Shown one piece after another: positions 9,301 through 18,578 of a stretch of 42,672 nucleotides of DNA (position 1 is the stretch's first letter; every line of letters starts with the position of its first letter). The notes under the pieces were generated by a model. It was not told the DNA's origin. It did not search any database and worked only from the letters and a program-made list of their open reading frames with translations. The stretch comes from Deltaproteobacteria bacterium (GTDB lineage Bacteria; Myxococcota_A; Polyangia; Polyangiales; Polyangiaceae). A program made the translations under genes and the position numbers. The stretch spans positions 1 to 42,672 of the forward strand of contig JACQWT010000086.1 in assembly GCA_016209145.1 (NCBI GenBank), in the 5' to 3' direction.

Positions 9301-9884
9301 TGCTGGCGCAGCGTGCGTAGCCCGACGAACAGGCTGCGGCCGTCGCGCCCGAGCGCGATCGAGCCCGGGTCGGAGATGATCCTGGTCGCGCCGGTGCCCG
9401 CATCCACGATGCCGATGACCTCGCCGCTTCCTTGGTGGGCCCGGTACGCCAGCCGCTCGCCCGCGGCGTCGATGGACACCTCCAGGGTCATGCCTCCGGT
9501 CGCCACGCGGCGCAGCAACAGGCCCGTCGTCGTGTCCCACAGCCGCGCCGTGCCGTCCTGACCTCCGCTCACGAGCCGCCGGCCATCCGGGCTGAGCTCC
9601 GCCGCCATGACCGTGCCCGCGTGCCCGTCTTGCACCACCAGCGTGGCCCTTGCCCTGGCATCCGGCGCCGGAGGCGGGACCGAGTCGCAGCGCGCCGGGG
9701 GCGCTGACGCCCCGGCCGGTGCGGGGCTCGGTACGCCCGCCGCCAGCCGTGCGTCCACGGGCGCACGGGCGCCCGCCGCATCGCTGCGCCCGGTCGGGGC
9801 GATCACCACGGACACAGAAGGCGCGCCACAGGAGACGAGCAGCGCGATGACGAGTGGCCAGATCCTTGTGTCGAGCGTGCTCAC
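6300..9884 (-). CDS. WD40-repeat lipoprotein with C-terminal caspase-like (peptidase C14) domain
   Basis: N-terminal signal 'PLVIALLVSCGAP'; WD40 motifs ('GHAGTVMAAELSPDGRRLVSGGQDGTARLWDTTTG'); C-terminal 'VFLAGHG' and 'LLLLDACHSGHLS' catalytic His/Cys motifs. Confidence 0.88.
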   Translation of the reverse strand: MSTLDTRIWPLVIALLVSCGAPSVSVVIAPTGRSDAAGARAPVDARLAAGVPSPAPAGASAPPARCDSVPPPAPDARARATLVVQDGHAGTVMAAELSPDGRRLVSGGQDGTARLWDTTTGLLLRRVATGGMTLEVSIDAAGERLAYRAHQGSGEVIGIVDAGTGATRIISDPGSIALGRDGRSLFVGLRTLRQHDASSGALVRELDFPRASVPCMMQRCVVRALALDPPGRRLAVALEGELALVDLEAWRVIRRWPQAWFAGPADLVTRLVFAHDTLAASTARALHLVGVAPGAPERTIPGTFLSSSVLGSRLLAADMTRRLAAWDMGSGAPAALPLPVDLKVDRIAASADASTLVLGISETDERVLQVRDGATLGLLRSLQGRTNATWALAMRPDATQLAAGSFNGRLQRWSLRSGALEGAGGGEEWHGRMVLSYDDSGGLVAETVGSWYVRVRSSATGALDRQWNAHASSPVAFVGFVPGTRALVSLDARGEIMRWDLAAPPGPRPAGSNRFADFGRPAGTSVGSLGGAKIAPQPARAPSAAAKADAALYRDATAALSPDGAWLAVAARDELRTVGFVAGSRTVAPQGRVFGEVQVELASTKNGAVRWRRQIEIAAPRERWLAFSADGRQILLSSDQFPPGVSGPVRPRPTLIVLDARSGATLRTIEAPSAGPVVAHGDLVALGGKRPALLAWPSLELRAPVATPDSVARAVAADGAGRTFAFGGESGALTVVSAAAGRPIAVLAATGEGDYVTATPEGEFASSLDGARSVAWTFDDPLEGFSFEQFAARFDRPELVAQRLAGVALPAGRLARPPTIELAAGSAPATTSARTISVRARVASPQRVERVRVFVDGRPAGEQLVCQSAAQVALQVPLHAGRNRVTAIAYDAEGLASHGRSADIDCRAPRAERPDLWVVALGVSRYPGLAPELQLDFADDDARAVATAMAAQAGSGRPFAGLHATTLVDEQVTPESVVASLAALAAMRPDDLALVFLAGHGVRLGDGKMVYLTSTAAPGREGARQGGVGWDRIEQALGRVRGRVLLLLDACHSGHLSTDIVAPNEELARALAAGERTGVLVLAAARGAQFSFEVPAAHPGGAVRTARGLELAWEGQPVAAAPLGAGGHGLFTAALLEALGGQAPDRDRSGALEVGELVDYVTERVRTASNGKQTPWVARRQLFGDFVVAAAGGP

Positions 9885-9973
9885 GGCGGGAACGAGTAGC
9901 CGGCCGCGGCGGCGGCGCCCAGCGAATATGATGGCGGCTCGCTACCGCGCAGACACAGAGCCCGGCCCGCGCT

Positions 9974-11512
9974 ATGACCGCCGGGAGGATGAGAGAGGTT
10001 CTTTCCCGCCACCGCCCCGGCCCGCGGCTCGGCCCCGCCTTGCCCGCGCTGCTCACCCTGCTGGCGCCACTTGCCGCCGCTTCCCCTGCTGCGGCGCAGA
10101 TCGAGGCGCCCGAGCAGGGTCTGGCCGTGGGTGATTGGACGCTGCGGCCCATGCTGGAGCTGCGCTTGCGCGCGGAGTACCGGCACCACCCGGTGGACAC
10201 GGGCGGCGACGAGCTCGTCTCGGCCGCGCTGCTCGAGGACGGCCCGGGCACCTCGACGCCTGCCCGCTCGGGGCGCCTGCCCGCGGTGGGCGATCAGTGG
10301 CTCGTGGCGGAGCGGGCGCGACTGGGCTTGGCCGCGCAGTGGCGCGCGATCACGGCCGTGCTCGTCTTGCAGGACGCGCGCGTGCTGGGCCTGATGCCTT
10401 CGGCCCCGCCGGAAGCGCAGCCGACGCGCCTGAGCACGCTCGCGCCGATCGAGGCGTACGTGGACACGCGCAGCTCGGGCGAGAGCGTGCTCTGGAGCCG
10501 GGTGGGCCGGCAGCGTCTGGTCTGGGGCGACGGCCGGCTCATCGGTGAGAACGAGTGGGCGCCGGCCGGAGGAGCCCTCGACGCGGCCCGCTTCGGTCTG
10601 AAGCGCGGCCCGGTGGACGTGGAGCTTCTGGCCTCGCTCCTCGCGCCGCCCGGGTCGCTGCCTCCCGGAACCACCGGCGCAGCGAAGCAGGAGGACGCCG
10701 ACGCAACCCGGCGGCCCGACGGGACCGCGCCGGCGGGGGGGCCCACCACCGGCGCGCAGCTCTACGGGCTTGACGCGGTCGTGCGTTTCTTGCCGCTTCT
10801 TGGCGCCGAGCTCACCGCGCTCGCGCGCTTTGCGCGACCACCGCTTCCAGCCGAGCTCGTGCCGAGCGACACGTACGTGGTGGACGGCCGGATCTTCGGG
10901 GACTACCGCGGCCTGCGCTACGCGGCAGAGGGAGCGTACGAGGCCGGCCGGGTCGCCGCGATCGGGCGCAACCGCGACCTGTCCGCCTTTGCCTTGGCCT
11001 TGCGGGCGGAGCTGGAGACCGCCCTGCCGGGCCATCTGACCTTCGGGCTCTTCGGCGCCTATGCCTCGGGCGATGACTCGCGCGGCGATGCCACGCAGAT
11101 CCTCACGCGCTTCGATCCCATCCTGCCCGAGGCTCACGAGCGCAGCGGCATGATGGGCCTGTACTGCTGGTCCAACCTGATCGAAGCCGGCGGGAGCGTG
11201 ACCGCCAGGCCCACCGATCGGCTCGATCTCGGCCTGCGCGGGGCGTACGTCGGGCTCGCCCAGCCGACCGACCGCTGGAGCACGGCGACGCTAGTCCCGG
11301 TCGGCGCTGCGCCCGAGGGCGAGTCGCGCGCGCTCGGCCAGGAGATCGATCTGCTGGTCGGGGTCGAGCCCTGGGATCCGCTGCGTCTGGAGACGGGCTA
11401 CGGCCTGTTCGTGCTGGGCGAGGCCGGCCGCGCCGTGCTCGGCGACGCCGGCCGAGGGGAGCACGACATCTTGCACTACGCGTACGCGCAGGCGCGCTTG
11501 CGGGTGCCGTAG
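9974..11512 (+). CDS. Outer-membrane porin-like protein (alginate-export type beta-barrel)
   Basis: Signal peptide ending SPAAAQ; 'WTLRPMLELRLRAEYRHHP', 'LVAERARLGLAAQWRAITAVLVLQDARVLG' resemble alginate_export proteins. Confidence 0.65.
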   Translation: MTAGRMREVLSRHRPGPRLGPALPALLTLLAPLAAASPAAAQIEAPEQGLAVGDWTLRPMLELRLRAEYRHHPVDTGGDELVSAALLEDGPGTSTPARSGRLPAVGDQWLVAERARLGLAAQWRAITAVLVLQDARVLGLMPSAPPEAQPTRLSTLAPIEAYVDTRSSGESVLWSRVGRQRLVWGDGRLIGENEWAPAGGALDAARFGLKRGPVDVELLASLLAPPGSLPPGTTGAAKQEDADATRRPDGTAPAGGPTTGAQLYGLDAVVRFLPLLGAELTALARFARPPLPAELVPSDTYVVDGRIFGDYRGLRYAAEGAYEAGRVAAIGRNRDLSAFALALRAELETALPGHLTFGLFGAYASGDDSRGDATQILTRFDPILPEAHERSGMMGLYCWSNLIEAGGSVTARPTDRLDLGLRGAYVGLAQPTDRWSTATLVPVGAAPEGESRALGQEIDLLVGVEPWDPLRLETGYGLFVLGEAGRAVLGDAGRGEHDILHYAYAQARLRVP

Positions 11513-11522
11513 AGACTGCGCG

Positions 11523-12290
11523 CTACGGCCCGATCGGGCTCACGCACACGCCGTTCTCGCAGATCTGAGCGCCCTCGCAATCCGTGTGCAACTGGCACTT
11601 CTGCGCCGCCTTGGGCGCCGGCGCGGGCACCGGCGCCGCCGTTGCCGCCGGTCCCGGGGGCGCGTGGCGTACGGTGCTGGAGGTGCACGTGCCGCCGACG
11701 CAGGCGAAGCCGCGGGGGCAGTCGACGCTCGTGCCGCACGGCTGCCCGGCCGGCCCGGCGGGCGCGGCCGTCACTACCGGCGCCGGCGCCGCCCCGCCGG
11801 GCGGAGCCGCGGTGCAGCGCCCCTCGGCGCAGTACTGCTGGGGGCCGCAGTCGCTGTCCACGATGCAGCTCGCGCCGCCCACTTCGGCGGCGCCGCCGTA
11901 CACGTCGCGGTTGAGGTCGTCCAGCGTCTCGGTCACCCGCTTATCCTCGTCCGGCGCCAGTGCCCCCCTACTTACCTTGTTGATGGCGGCCGAAACGCCC
12001 AGCCAGTGGCGCGCGTCGGCGCGTTGCCCCAGCCGGTAGTAGCTCATGCCGCGGTAGCAGGCGTACTGGGCCTGCTCGGCGTCCGAGAGCGAGTCGAGAT
12101 CGACCTCGAGCACCTCGAACAGCCGCACGGCGGCGTCGTACTGGTTCGTGTTGTAGTGCTGCATGGCCCGGTCGAGATCCGACCGGTACGTGCTGCACCC
12201 CGCGGCGGCGGCCAAGGCGCCGAGGAGCGCGACCAGCGCGGCAGGCAGGCGGAGGACCATGCCCGCCAGCGTACTGCCCGTGCTCGCCAC
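11523..12290 (-). CDS. TPR-like lipoprotein with Cys-rich C-terminus
   Basis: 'ALAAAAGCSTYRSDLDRAMQHYNTNQYDAAVRLFEVLE' lipobox and TPR; C-terminal 'CIVDSDCGPQQYCAEGRC', 'CHTDCEGAQICENGVC'-type motifs. The true start may be internal (12260). Confidence 0.75.
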   Translation of the reverse strand: MASTGSTLAGMVLRLPAALVALLGALAAAAGCSTYRSDLDRAMQHYNTNQYDAAVRLFEVLEVDLDSLSDAEQAQYACYRGMSYYRLGQRADARHWLGVSAAINKVSRGALAPDEDKRVTETLDDLNRDVYGGAAEVGGASCIVDSDCGPQQYCAEGRCTAAPPGGAAPAPVVTAAPAGPAGQPCGTSVDCPRGFACVGGTCTSSTVRHAPPGPAATAAPVPAPAPKAAQKCQLHTDCEGAQICENGVCVSPIGP

Positions 12291-12559
12291 GGATCAAGCC
12301 CGAGCGCAGCTCCCCCGGGGCCGGCGCACGATGAGAGGCTGGTCGACCCTTCCGGCCAGCGGCTGTCGCCGGGCGCAGGGCCGCGGCGCAACCGAGGGCA
12401 GGGGCGGCCACGGGCGTGCGTGCGGGCTCTGACTGCGCGCCCTAGCGCGAGGCAATCAAGGCCGTCGTCTGTGGGCTATATAGGCGTAATTATGGAGTAA
12501 TTGGCCTGGCTTTTTTTTCCATCTTGACGCCTGGGCCCTGCCAATAGACCGTATCACGG

Positions 12560-15555
12560 CGCGGTCAAGCTCAAGCCGGGACAGAAGGACGCGCCCACCG
12601 TCCTGAGCCTCTCCGGCGGAGCGTACGACCTCGTGAGCCTGGAGGCCTCGAACCGGGCGCGGGTCGAGTGCCAGAGCCCGTGCGAGCTGCGCGTCGTGGA
12701 GAAGCTGGAGCTCGGCAACGATGCCTACCTCGGTCCGGCCGAGGGAAGCGATCTCGGGGCGGGCGATGTGGAGCTCTTCGTCGGCAGCATCAAGCAGGAC
12801 GGCAAGGGCAAGGACAAGGGGGCGCCGGTCAAGGACGCGGTCGTCATCGGCGCCGAGAGCAGCGTTCGCGCGCGTGGTATCCCATCGGTTTGGGCGGCTG
12901 GAGCCTGAGCCCGTATCACGGCTACGATTTGGGCGCGCACACCCTGTACCGCGGCGACGGCCGCCGGGTCAGTGGACAGGGGCCGAGCAGCGGGGGCCAG
13001 CTCGCCGCGGCGATCCGCACCGCAGCCGGTGGCAAGCCGTGCTGCAACCTGGGCGACGGTGGCCCGGCGCTCCAGGCGTATCTAACCCAGCCGCGCGGCC
13101 TGGCGCTCGACGCCGAGGGCAACCTGTACTTCGCCGATGAGCAAGCGCTGCGCGTGCGGCGCATTGACAAGGACGGCATCATCACGACGGTGGCGGGCAG
13201 GGGCGGCTACTCTGGCCCGCTCGGCGACGGCGGGCCGGCCACGGCGGCCAGGCTGCGCGCGCCGTGCGACGTGGCGCTCTACGAGCAGGGCAGCAAGCGC
13301 GGCCTGTACATCGCGGAGTCCGGCGACCAGCGCGTGCGCCACGTGGATCTCACGACCGGCATCATCACGACGGTGGCGGGCACAGGCGTGGCGGGCTTCT
13401 CTGGCGACTGGGGGCCGGCCCCGGCGGCGCGGCTCTACGGGCCGAGCAGCGTGGCGGTCGGCGCCGACGGCAGCCTGTACATCGCCGAGCTGAGCAACCG
13501 CCGGGTTCGTCGGGTCGCCGTCAGTCCGAGCGGCGTCGCCAACGGCGCCATCATGACGGTGGCCGGCGGCGGCGACGAGGGACTGTGGCTGAGCGGCCCG
13601 ACGCCCAAGCCGTCGGCACCGGCCACCAAGGTCTATCTTGCCTACCCGGTGAGCATTGCCGTGGGCGGACCCGATGGCAGCCTGTACATCGCCGACCAAG
13701 GGACAGGCGGCTCCGGGGTACGGATTTACCGGGTGACTCCGAACGGGGTGATGAGCATCTTCGCGGGCTGGGGACCGGCGGGCTACGCGCCTGACGGCAC
13801 GTCGGCCACGGTGCTGGAAGCGAAGCTCAACATGCCCGACGCGCTGGAGGTGACGCTCGACGGCGTGCTCTACTTCGTGGCAACCCTCGACCCGCAGGGC
13901 ACCTACGCCGTGCGTCGCATTGCCGGCGGGGTCATCAACACCGTCGTGGGAAGGCGCAACCCCAACTGCTACCAGGGAGTGTACTGCGGCGAGGGGGGGC
14001 CGCCGCGCGAGGCGCAGCTTGCGGTGCCGAGCGGGCTGGCGGTGCGGCTCGGCCAGGAGATCGACACGCCGTTCGAGAGCGAGGACCTGCTCTACATCGC
14101 CGACCGGGGCAGCCCGAGCCGGATCCTGCGCATTGACGCGCCCCTTCCCGGGGTGAAAATCGGCGAGCTCGCGGTGCCGAGCGAGGACGGCGCCGAGCTG
14201 TATGTCTTTAGCGAGCAGGCGCGGCACCTGCGCACGCTCGACGCCCTGAGCGGCAAGCCGCGCTACCAGTTCGAGCACGACGGCGACGGAAGGCTCCAGC
14301 AGATCACCGACGTGGACGGCCGCAAGACGAGCATCGTCTACGGCCCGGGCGGGGTGCAGAAGATCGTCGGCCCCTTCGGTCACGAGGCGCTGCTTGGGCT
14401 GCATGGGGACGGCTACCTGGCGAGCGTGACCGACCCTTCGGGCGCGAGCGAGAAGTTCGGCTACAACGCGCCGGACCAGGGGCTGATGACGAGCCGCACG
14501 GACGCCCGGGGCAACATCTACAGCTACTCCTACGACCCCAAGGGGCGGCTCACGCACGCCGCCGACCCGCCCGGCGCCAGCGGCGCGAAGAGCCTCGAGC
14601 GCACCGACACGGAGCCGAGCGGCAACGTCTTCCACCAGTACGCCGTCAAGCTCACCACGGCCCTGTGCCGGACGAGCAACTACGAGGTGACCACCAAGAC
14701 CGACCGCACGCGGCTGCTCGCCAACACCTTCCCGGACGGGCTCAAGGCCACATCGACGGTCCAGGCGAGTGGGAACCGGGCGACAACCCTGCCCGACGGC
14801 ACCGAGGTGTCGCCGAGCTACAGCCCCGACCCGCGCTTCAGCACGGCCGCGCCGCTGCCGTCGCTTGCCGTCAAGACGGGCGGCAAGAGCCTGACGGTCA
14901 CGACGCAGCGCGCGGCGGAGCTGCTCGTCCCGGAGAACCCTTTGAGCATCAAGAGCCTGACCGACGCCGTGGCCATCAACGGGCGCTCGTTCACGACGAC
15001 GTACCTGCCGGCCGCGACGAACAACCTGCCCTACGACCAGGTCGTGCGCACGACTCCTGCCGGCCGCAAGAGCATCACCGAGATCGATGCCAAGGGCCGG
15101 CCCATCAAGGTCACGGTGCCGAGCGCGCTTGGGCTGGTGCCGACCGAGTTCTTCTACTACGACCCCCAGCTCGATCCGAGCCAGCCCGGCGGCAAGCTGC
15201 GGGCCATCCGGCAGGTTGCCGGCGTCGAAGAGCGGCTCTACCAGCTCGTCTACGACCCGCAGGGCAACCTCGCGAGCATCGAGGCGCCACTGGGCAAGAG
15301 CGTCGGCTTTCAGTACGATCCTGTCGGCAGGGTGACGGCGAAGGTGATGCCGGACGGGAGCAAGGTGCGCTTTGCGTACGACGCAAGCCGCAACGTGACG
15401 GCGATCGCGGTGCCGGGCACACCGGAGCCGGCGCAGGCCGCCGAGCTCCATCGGCCCGCTGTACGACTCGGCCGGGCGGCTTTCGCACGTGCTCGTGCCG
15501 GGCGGGTCGGTGGACTACGGGTACGGCTGGGCGGGCAAGCTGCCAGGGCACGCCC
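12560..15555 (+). pseudogene. Decayed NHL/YD-repeat (RHS-type) protein fused to a fragment of another surface protein
   Basis: Frame 12633-12908 'YDLVSLEASNRARVECQSPCELRVVEKLELG...VVIGAESSVRARG' shifts near 12880 into an NHL ('GDGGPATAARLRAPCDVA', 'IITTVAGTG') and YD-repeat frame; second shift near 15440 into 'SIGPLYDSAGRLSHVLVPGGSVDYGYGWAGKL', then ends abruptly. Confidence 0.65.
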
Positions 15556-15591
15556 GTCTTGGCCGCCGTCCTGCTCCTGCCGTGGCGGGGC

Positions 15592-15619
15592 TTGACCGCG
15601 AGCGCGAATGAAATATAAT
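15592..15619 (+). promoter_or_regulatory. Sigma70-like promoter of the BzdR-like regulator gene (TTGACC-N16-TATAAT)
   Basis: TTGACC 15592-15597, TATAAT 15614-15619; the ATG at 15627 falls about where transcription would begin. Confidence 0.6.
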
Positions 15620-15626
15620 TCCTATC

Positions 15627-16547
15627 ATGTCGGTGCACGTGGCGCAGCCCGGTTGCGAGCCCTTGCCCGGCCGCCTCGGCCAGCGCGTGAGGGCGGCGCG
15701 GGCGCGGATCGGCATGACGCGGCGCGCTCTGTCGCAGGACGCCCGTGTCTCCGAGCGCTACCTGGCCCAGCTCGAGTCGGGCGCCGCCAACCCTTCGGTC
15801 GCCGTCCTGCGCCGCATCGCCAACGCCATGGCCCTGCCGCTCGTGGAGCTGGTGGCAGAGGAGGACGAGGATCCGGTCGAGCTCAAGCTGGCCGTGGCAG
15901 CGCTGCGCCGGCTTGCGCCGGAGAAGCTCGCCGAGGCGCGCCGCTTCCTCGAATCGACCTTCTCGCCCAAGAGCGGCGACCTGCGCGAGCGGCGTATCTC
16001 GCTGGTCGGCCTGCGCGGCGCCGGGAAGTCGACCCTGGGAGCGGTCGTGGCCCGCCGGCTCGGCGTTCCCTTCGTCGAGCTCGACCGCCTGCTGGAGCAG
16101 GAGCACGGTGCGGCCGTGGGCGAGATCCTGGCGCTCTACGGCCAGCCCGCCCTGCGTCGCTACGAGCGCGCCTGCCTCGAGCGCGTGACCGCCGAAACGC
16201 CCGCCGCCGTCATCGCTACCGGCGGCGGCATTGTCGGCTCGACCGCCTCCCTGGCGCTGCTTCTGGAGCGCACCCACTGCGTCTGGGTGCGCGCCACGCC
16301 CGAGGAGCACATGGCGCGCGTGGTGGCCCAGGGCGACTTCCGCCCCATGGCCCAGAACGCCGCGGCGATGGCCGATCTGCGCGCGATCCTGCACGCCCGT
16401 GAAGGGTTCTACGGCCAGGCCCACGCCGTGCTCGACACGGCCGGCCGGCCGCCCGCCCAGAGCGCGGAGGAGCTGCACCGCATCGCGCTCGGCCTCCTCG
16501 AAGGCCGGGTCAGCGGGATTGACTCGACCGCCGAACATGCACTATAG
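15627..16547 (+). CDS. BzdR/BoxR-like transcriptional regulator: XRE HTH fused to shikimate-kinase-like domain
   Basis: HTH 'LGQRVRAARARIGMTRRALSQDARVSERYLAQLESGAANPSVAVLRRIANAMALPL' followed by 'RRISLVGLRGAGKSTLGAVVARRLGVPFVELDRLLEQEHG...VIATGGGIV'; immediately upstream of a benzoyl-CoA reductase operon. Confidence 0.9.
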   Translation: MSVHVAQPGCEPLPGRLGQRVRAARARIGMTRRALSQDARVSERYLAQLESGAANPSVAVLRRIANAMALPLVELVAEEDEDPVELKLAVAALRRLAPEKLAEARRFLESTFSPKSGDLRERRISLVGLRGAGKSTLGAVVARRLGVPFVELDRLLEQEHGAAVGEILALYGQPALRRYERACLERVTAETPAAVIATGGGIVGSTASLALLLERTHCVWVRATPEEHMARVVAQGDFRPMAQNAAAMADLRAILHAREGFYGQAHAVLDTAGRPPAQSAEELHRIALGLLEGRVSGIDSTAEHAL

Positions 16548-16569
16548 TTCCAGTGTGGAGCGCATGCAC
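16519..16569 (+). promoter_or_regulatory. Putative bam promoter (TTGACT-N18-TATAGT) with two CATGCAC boxes (candidate BzdR-type operators)
   Basis: TTGACT 16519-16524, TATAGT 16543-16548; CATGCAC at 16536-16542 and 16563-16569, placed at the -10 and just before the bamB ATG. Confidence 0.5.
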
Positions 16570-16571
16570 CG

Positions 16572-18578
16572 ATGAGGTACGCAGATACAGGCTTCAACCT
16601 GGAGGTCGATCTCACCCGGGGCAGCGTCGAGCGGGTGCCCACCGATCCCCGGTTGGTCGAGCTCTACCTCGGCGGTCTCGGCACCAACGCCAGGATATCC
16701 TGGGACAGAGTCGCGCCCGAGATCGAGCCCTTCGCGCCGGAGAATCTCCTCATGTTCGGCGCCGGGCTGCTGGCCGGCACGCCTGCCCCCGGCGGCAACC
16801 GCACCGTCGTCTCGACCATCTCCCCCCAGACGCGCCTCTTCGCGTTCTCCATGATGGGCGGCTACTGGGGCCCCGAGCTCAAGCACGCCGGCTACGACAA
16901 GGTGGTCCTGCGCGGCAGGTCTCCCGCACCGGTCTACCTGTGGATCCGCAACGACAAGGTCGAGCTGCGCGACGCCTCTCACCTGCGTGGCCTCGGGACC
17001 CTGGAAACCGCCGAGCTCCTCCGCCAGGAGCTCGACGAGCCCGGAGCCCAGGTGGCCTCCATCGGCCTCGCCGGTGAGAACCGCGTCTACTTCGCCTCCA
17101 TCGAGCAGGGCCGCTCCAGCGCGAGCCGGCTCGGCGTCGGCGCCGTCATGGGTGACAAGAACCTCAAGGCGATCGCCGTGCGCGGCACGAAGGACATCTA
17201 CATCGCCCGGCCGGCCGAGTTCATGGAGCTGTGCCAGGAAGCCCTGCAGTACATCAAGGCCCGCGAGAAGAGCCCGATCCCCGGGGTCATGCCCATTCTC
17301 GCCGGCCTGGGATCGCCGCAGGAGATGGCGGTGCACGACGAGAAGTGGCACACCGAGAACTTCGCCTGGGGCAATGCCCGCACCCGCCGCAAGGACTTCT
17401 GGACCGACGAGGTCCAGTCGCGCTGGACCAACACCATGGAGACGATGCGGCGCCGGCTCCTGAGCTGCCACAACTGTCCCATGAAGTGCGGGGCCGCCAT
17501 TTCGGTCACGGGCCTGTGCACCTACATGATGAAGTGCTTCTCGAAGCTGACCTACACGATGGCGGCCATGTCCGACCTCAACTTCGGCCTGCGCATCGCC
17601 CAGAAGGCCACGGAGCACGGCGTCGACGCGTTCTCCGCCCCGCAGGTCATGGCCTTCGCCATCGAGCTCTACGAAGCGGGGATCCTGACCGACAAGGATA
17701 TGCCGGGAATGCCCTCCGACAGCGAGGGGAGATTCTACTGGCTGCTCGACCGGATCGTGCGGCGCGAAGGCATAGGAGACATCCTGGCCAACGGCACGTA
17801 CTGGGCGGCCGAGCAGATCGGGAAGGGTGCACCGGCGTACGCGCACAACAACATCAAGAAGACCGAGCAGCTCCCGCTCAAGCTGGGCATGCTGAACCCA
17901 ATCTACTTCCTCATGTACTGCACCGGCGAGAAGGCCAACATCACCCAGATCGAGGGCAACTTCCCGCAGGCGCCGTTCACCACGAGGGAGGAGCGCGAGG
18001 CCTTCGTGCGGGGGTGGGTGCAGGTGCCCGACGAAAGGTTCAAGCAGTGGCTCCTGGAGTGGGAGCCGCGCGGCGAGCGCTCGATCCCCTACTACCCGCC
18101 GGTCGACGCCACCTGCGAGATCGTCAACTGGCAGGAGATGCTGCACTACCTCGACGACGCCACGGGGCTGTGCGCCGGGCTGTCGTCATTCCCGTTGAAG
18201 CCGCCGTACCATATCCACAATCTTCCGCGCCTGATCTCGGCCGGGACGGGCCTCGGCCTGGACGAGGCCGGCCTCATGCAGGTCGCCAAGCGCAACCGGA
18301 CGCTCGTCCGGGCGATCAACGTGCGCCGCGGGCTGCGGCGGGGGGACGAGAAGCCTCCGGAGGACCACTGGAGGAAGAGGTTTCCCGAGCTCGAGGCGAA
18401 GCTGCTGGACGAGTACTACAGGTTCAAGGGCTGGAACCGCGACGGTATTCCCACCCGGGAGACGCTGCAGGAGCTGGCCCTCGGCGACGTCGCCGAGGAT
18501 CTGGTGCGCCGTGGCGTCTTGCGCGCCGACGAGGACGCCGCCTCCGGGACCCGCGGCGGCGAAGGAGGCGGGCCGTGA
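16572..18578 (+). CDS. bamB: Benzoyl-CoA reductase class II catalytic subunit BamB (tungsten AOR family)
   Basis: 'MRYADTGFNLEVDLTRGSVERVPTDPRLVELYLGGLGTNARISWDR', 'ASIEQGRSSASRLGVGAVMGDKNLKAIAVRGTKD', 'SCHNCPMKCG', 'AGLSSFPLKPPYHIHN' closely resemble remembered Geobacter BamB. Confidence 0.93.
   Translation: MRYADTGFNLEVDLTRGSVERVPTDPRLVELYLGGLGTNARISWDRVAPEIEPFAPENLLMFGAGLLAGTPAPGGNRTVVSTISPQTRLFAFSMMGGYWGPELKHAGYDKVVLRGRSPAPVYLWIRNDKVELRDASHLRGLGTLETAELLRQELDEPGAQVASIGLAGENRVYFASIEQGRSSASRLGVGAVMGDKNLKAIAVRGTKDIYIARPAEFMELCQEALQYIKAREKSPIPGVMPILAGLGSPQEMAVHDEKWHTENFAWGNARTRRKDFWTDEVQSRWTNTMETMRRRLLSCHNCPMKCGAAISVTGLCTYMMKCFSKLTYTMAAMSDLNFGLRIAQKATEHGVDAFSAPQVMAFAIELYEAGILTDKDMPGMPSDSEGRFYWLLDRIVRREGIGDILANGTYWAAEQIGKGAPAYAHNNIKKTEQLPLKLGMLNPIYFLMYCTGEKANITQIEGNFPQAPFTTREEREAFVRGWVQVPDERFKQWLLEWEPRGERSIPYYPPVDATCEIVNWQEMLHYLDDATGLCAGLSSFPLKPPYHIHNLPRLISAGTGLGLDEAGLMQVAKRNRTLVRAINVRRGLRRGDEKPPEDHWRKRFPELEAKLLDEYYRFKGWNRDGIPTRETLQELALGDVAEDLVRRGVLRADEDAASGTRGGEGGGP

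Noticed and set aside
13082-15451. 789-aa minus-strand ORF
   Set aside because: Antisense to the NHL/YD-repeat sequence; no motifs.
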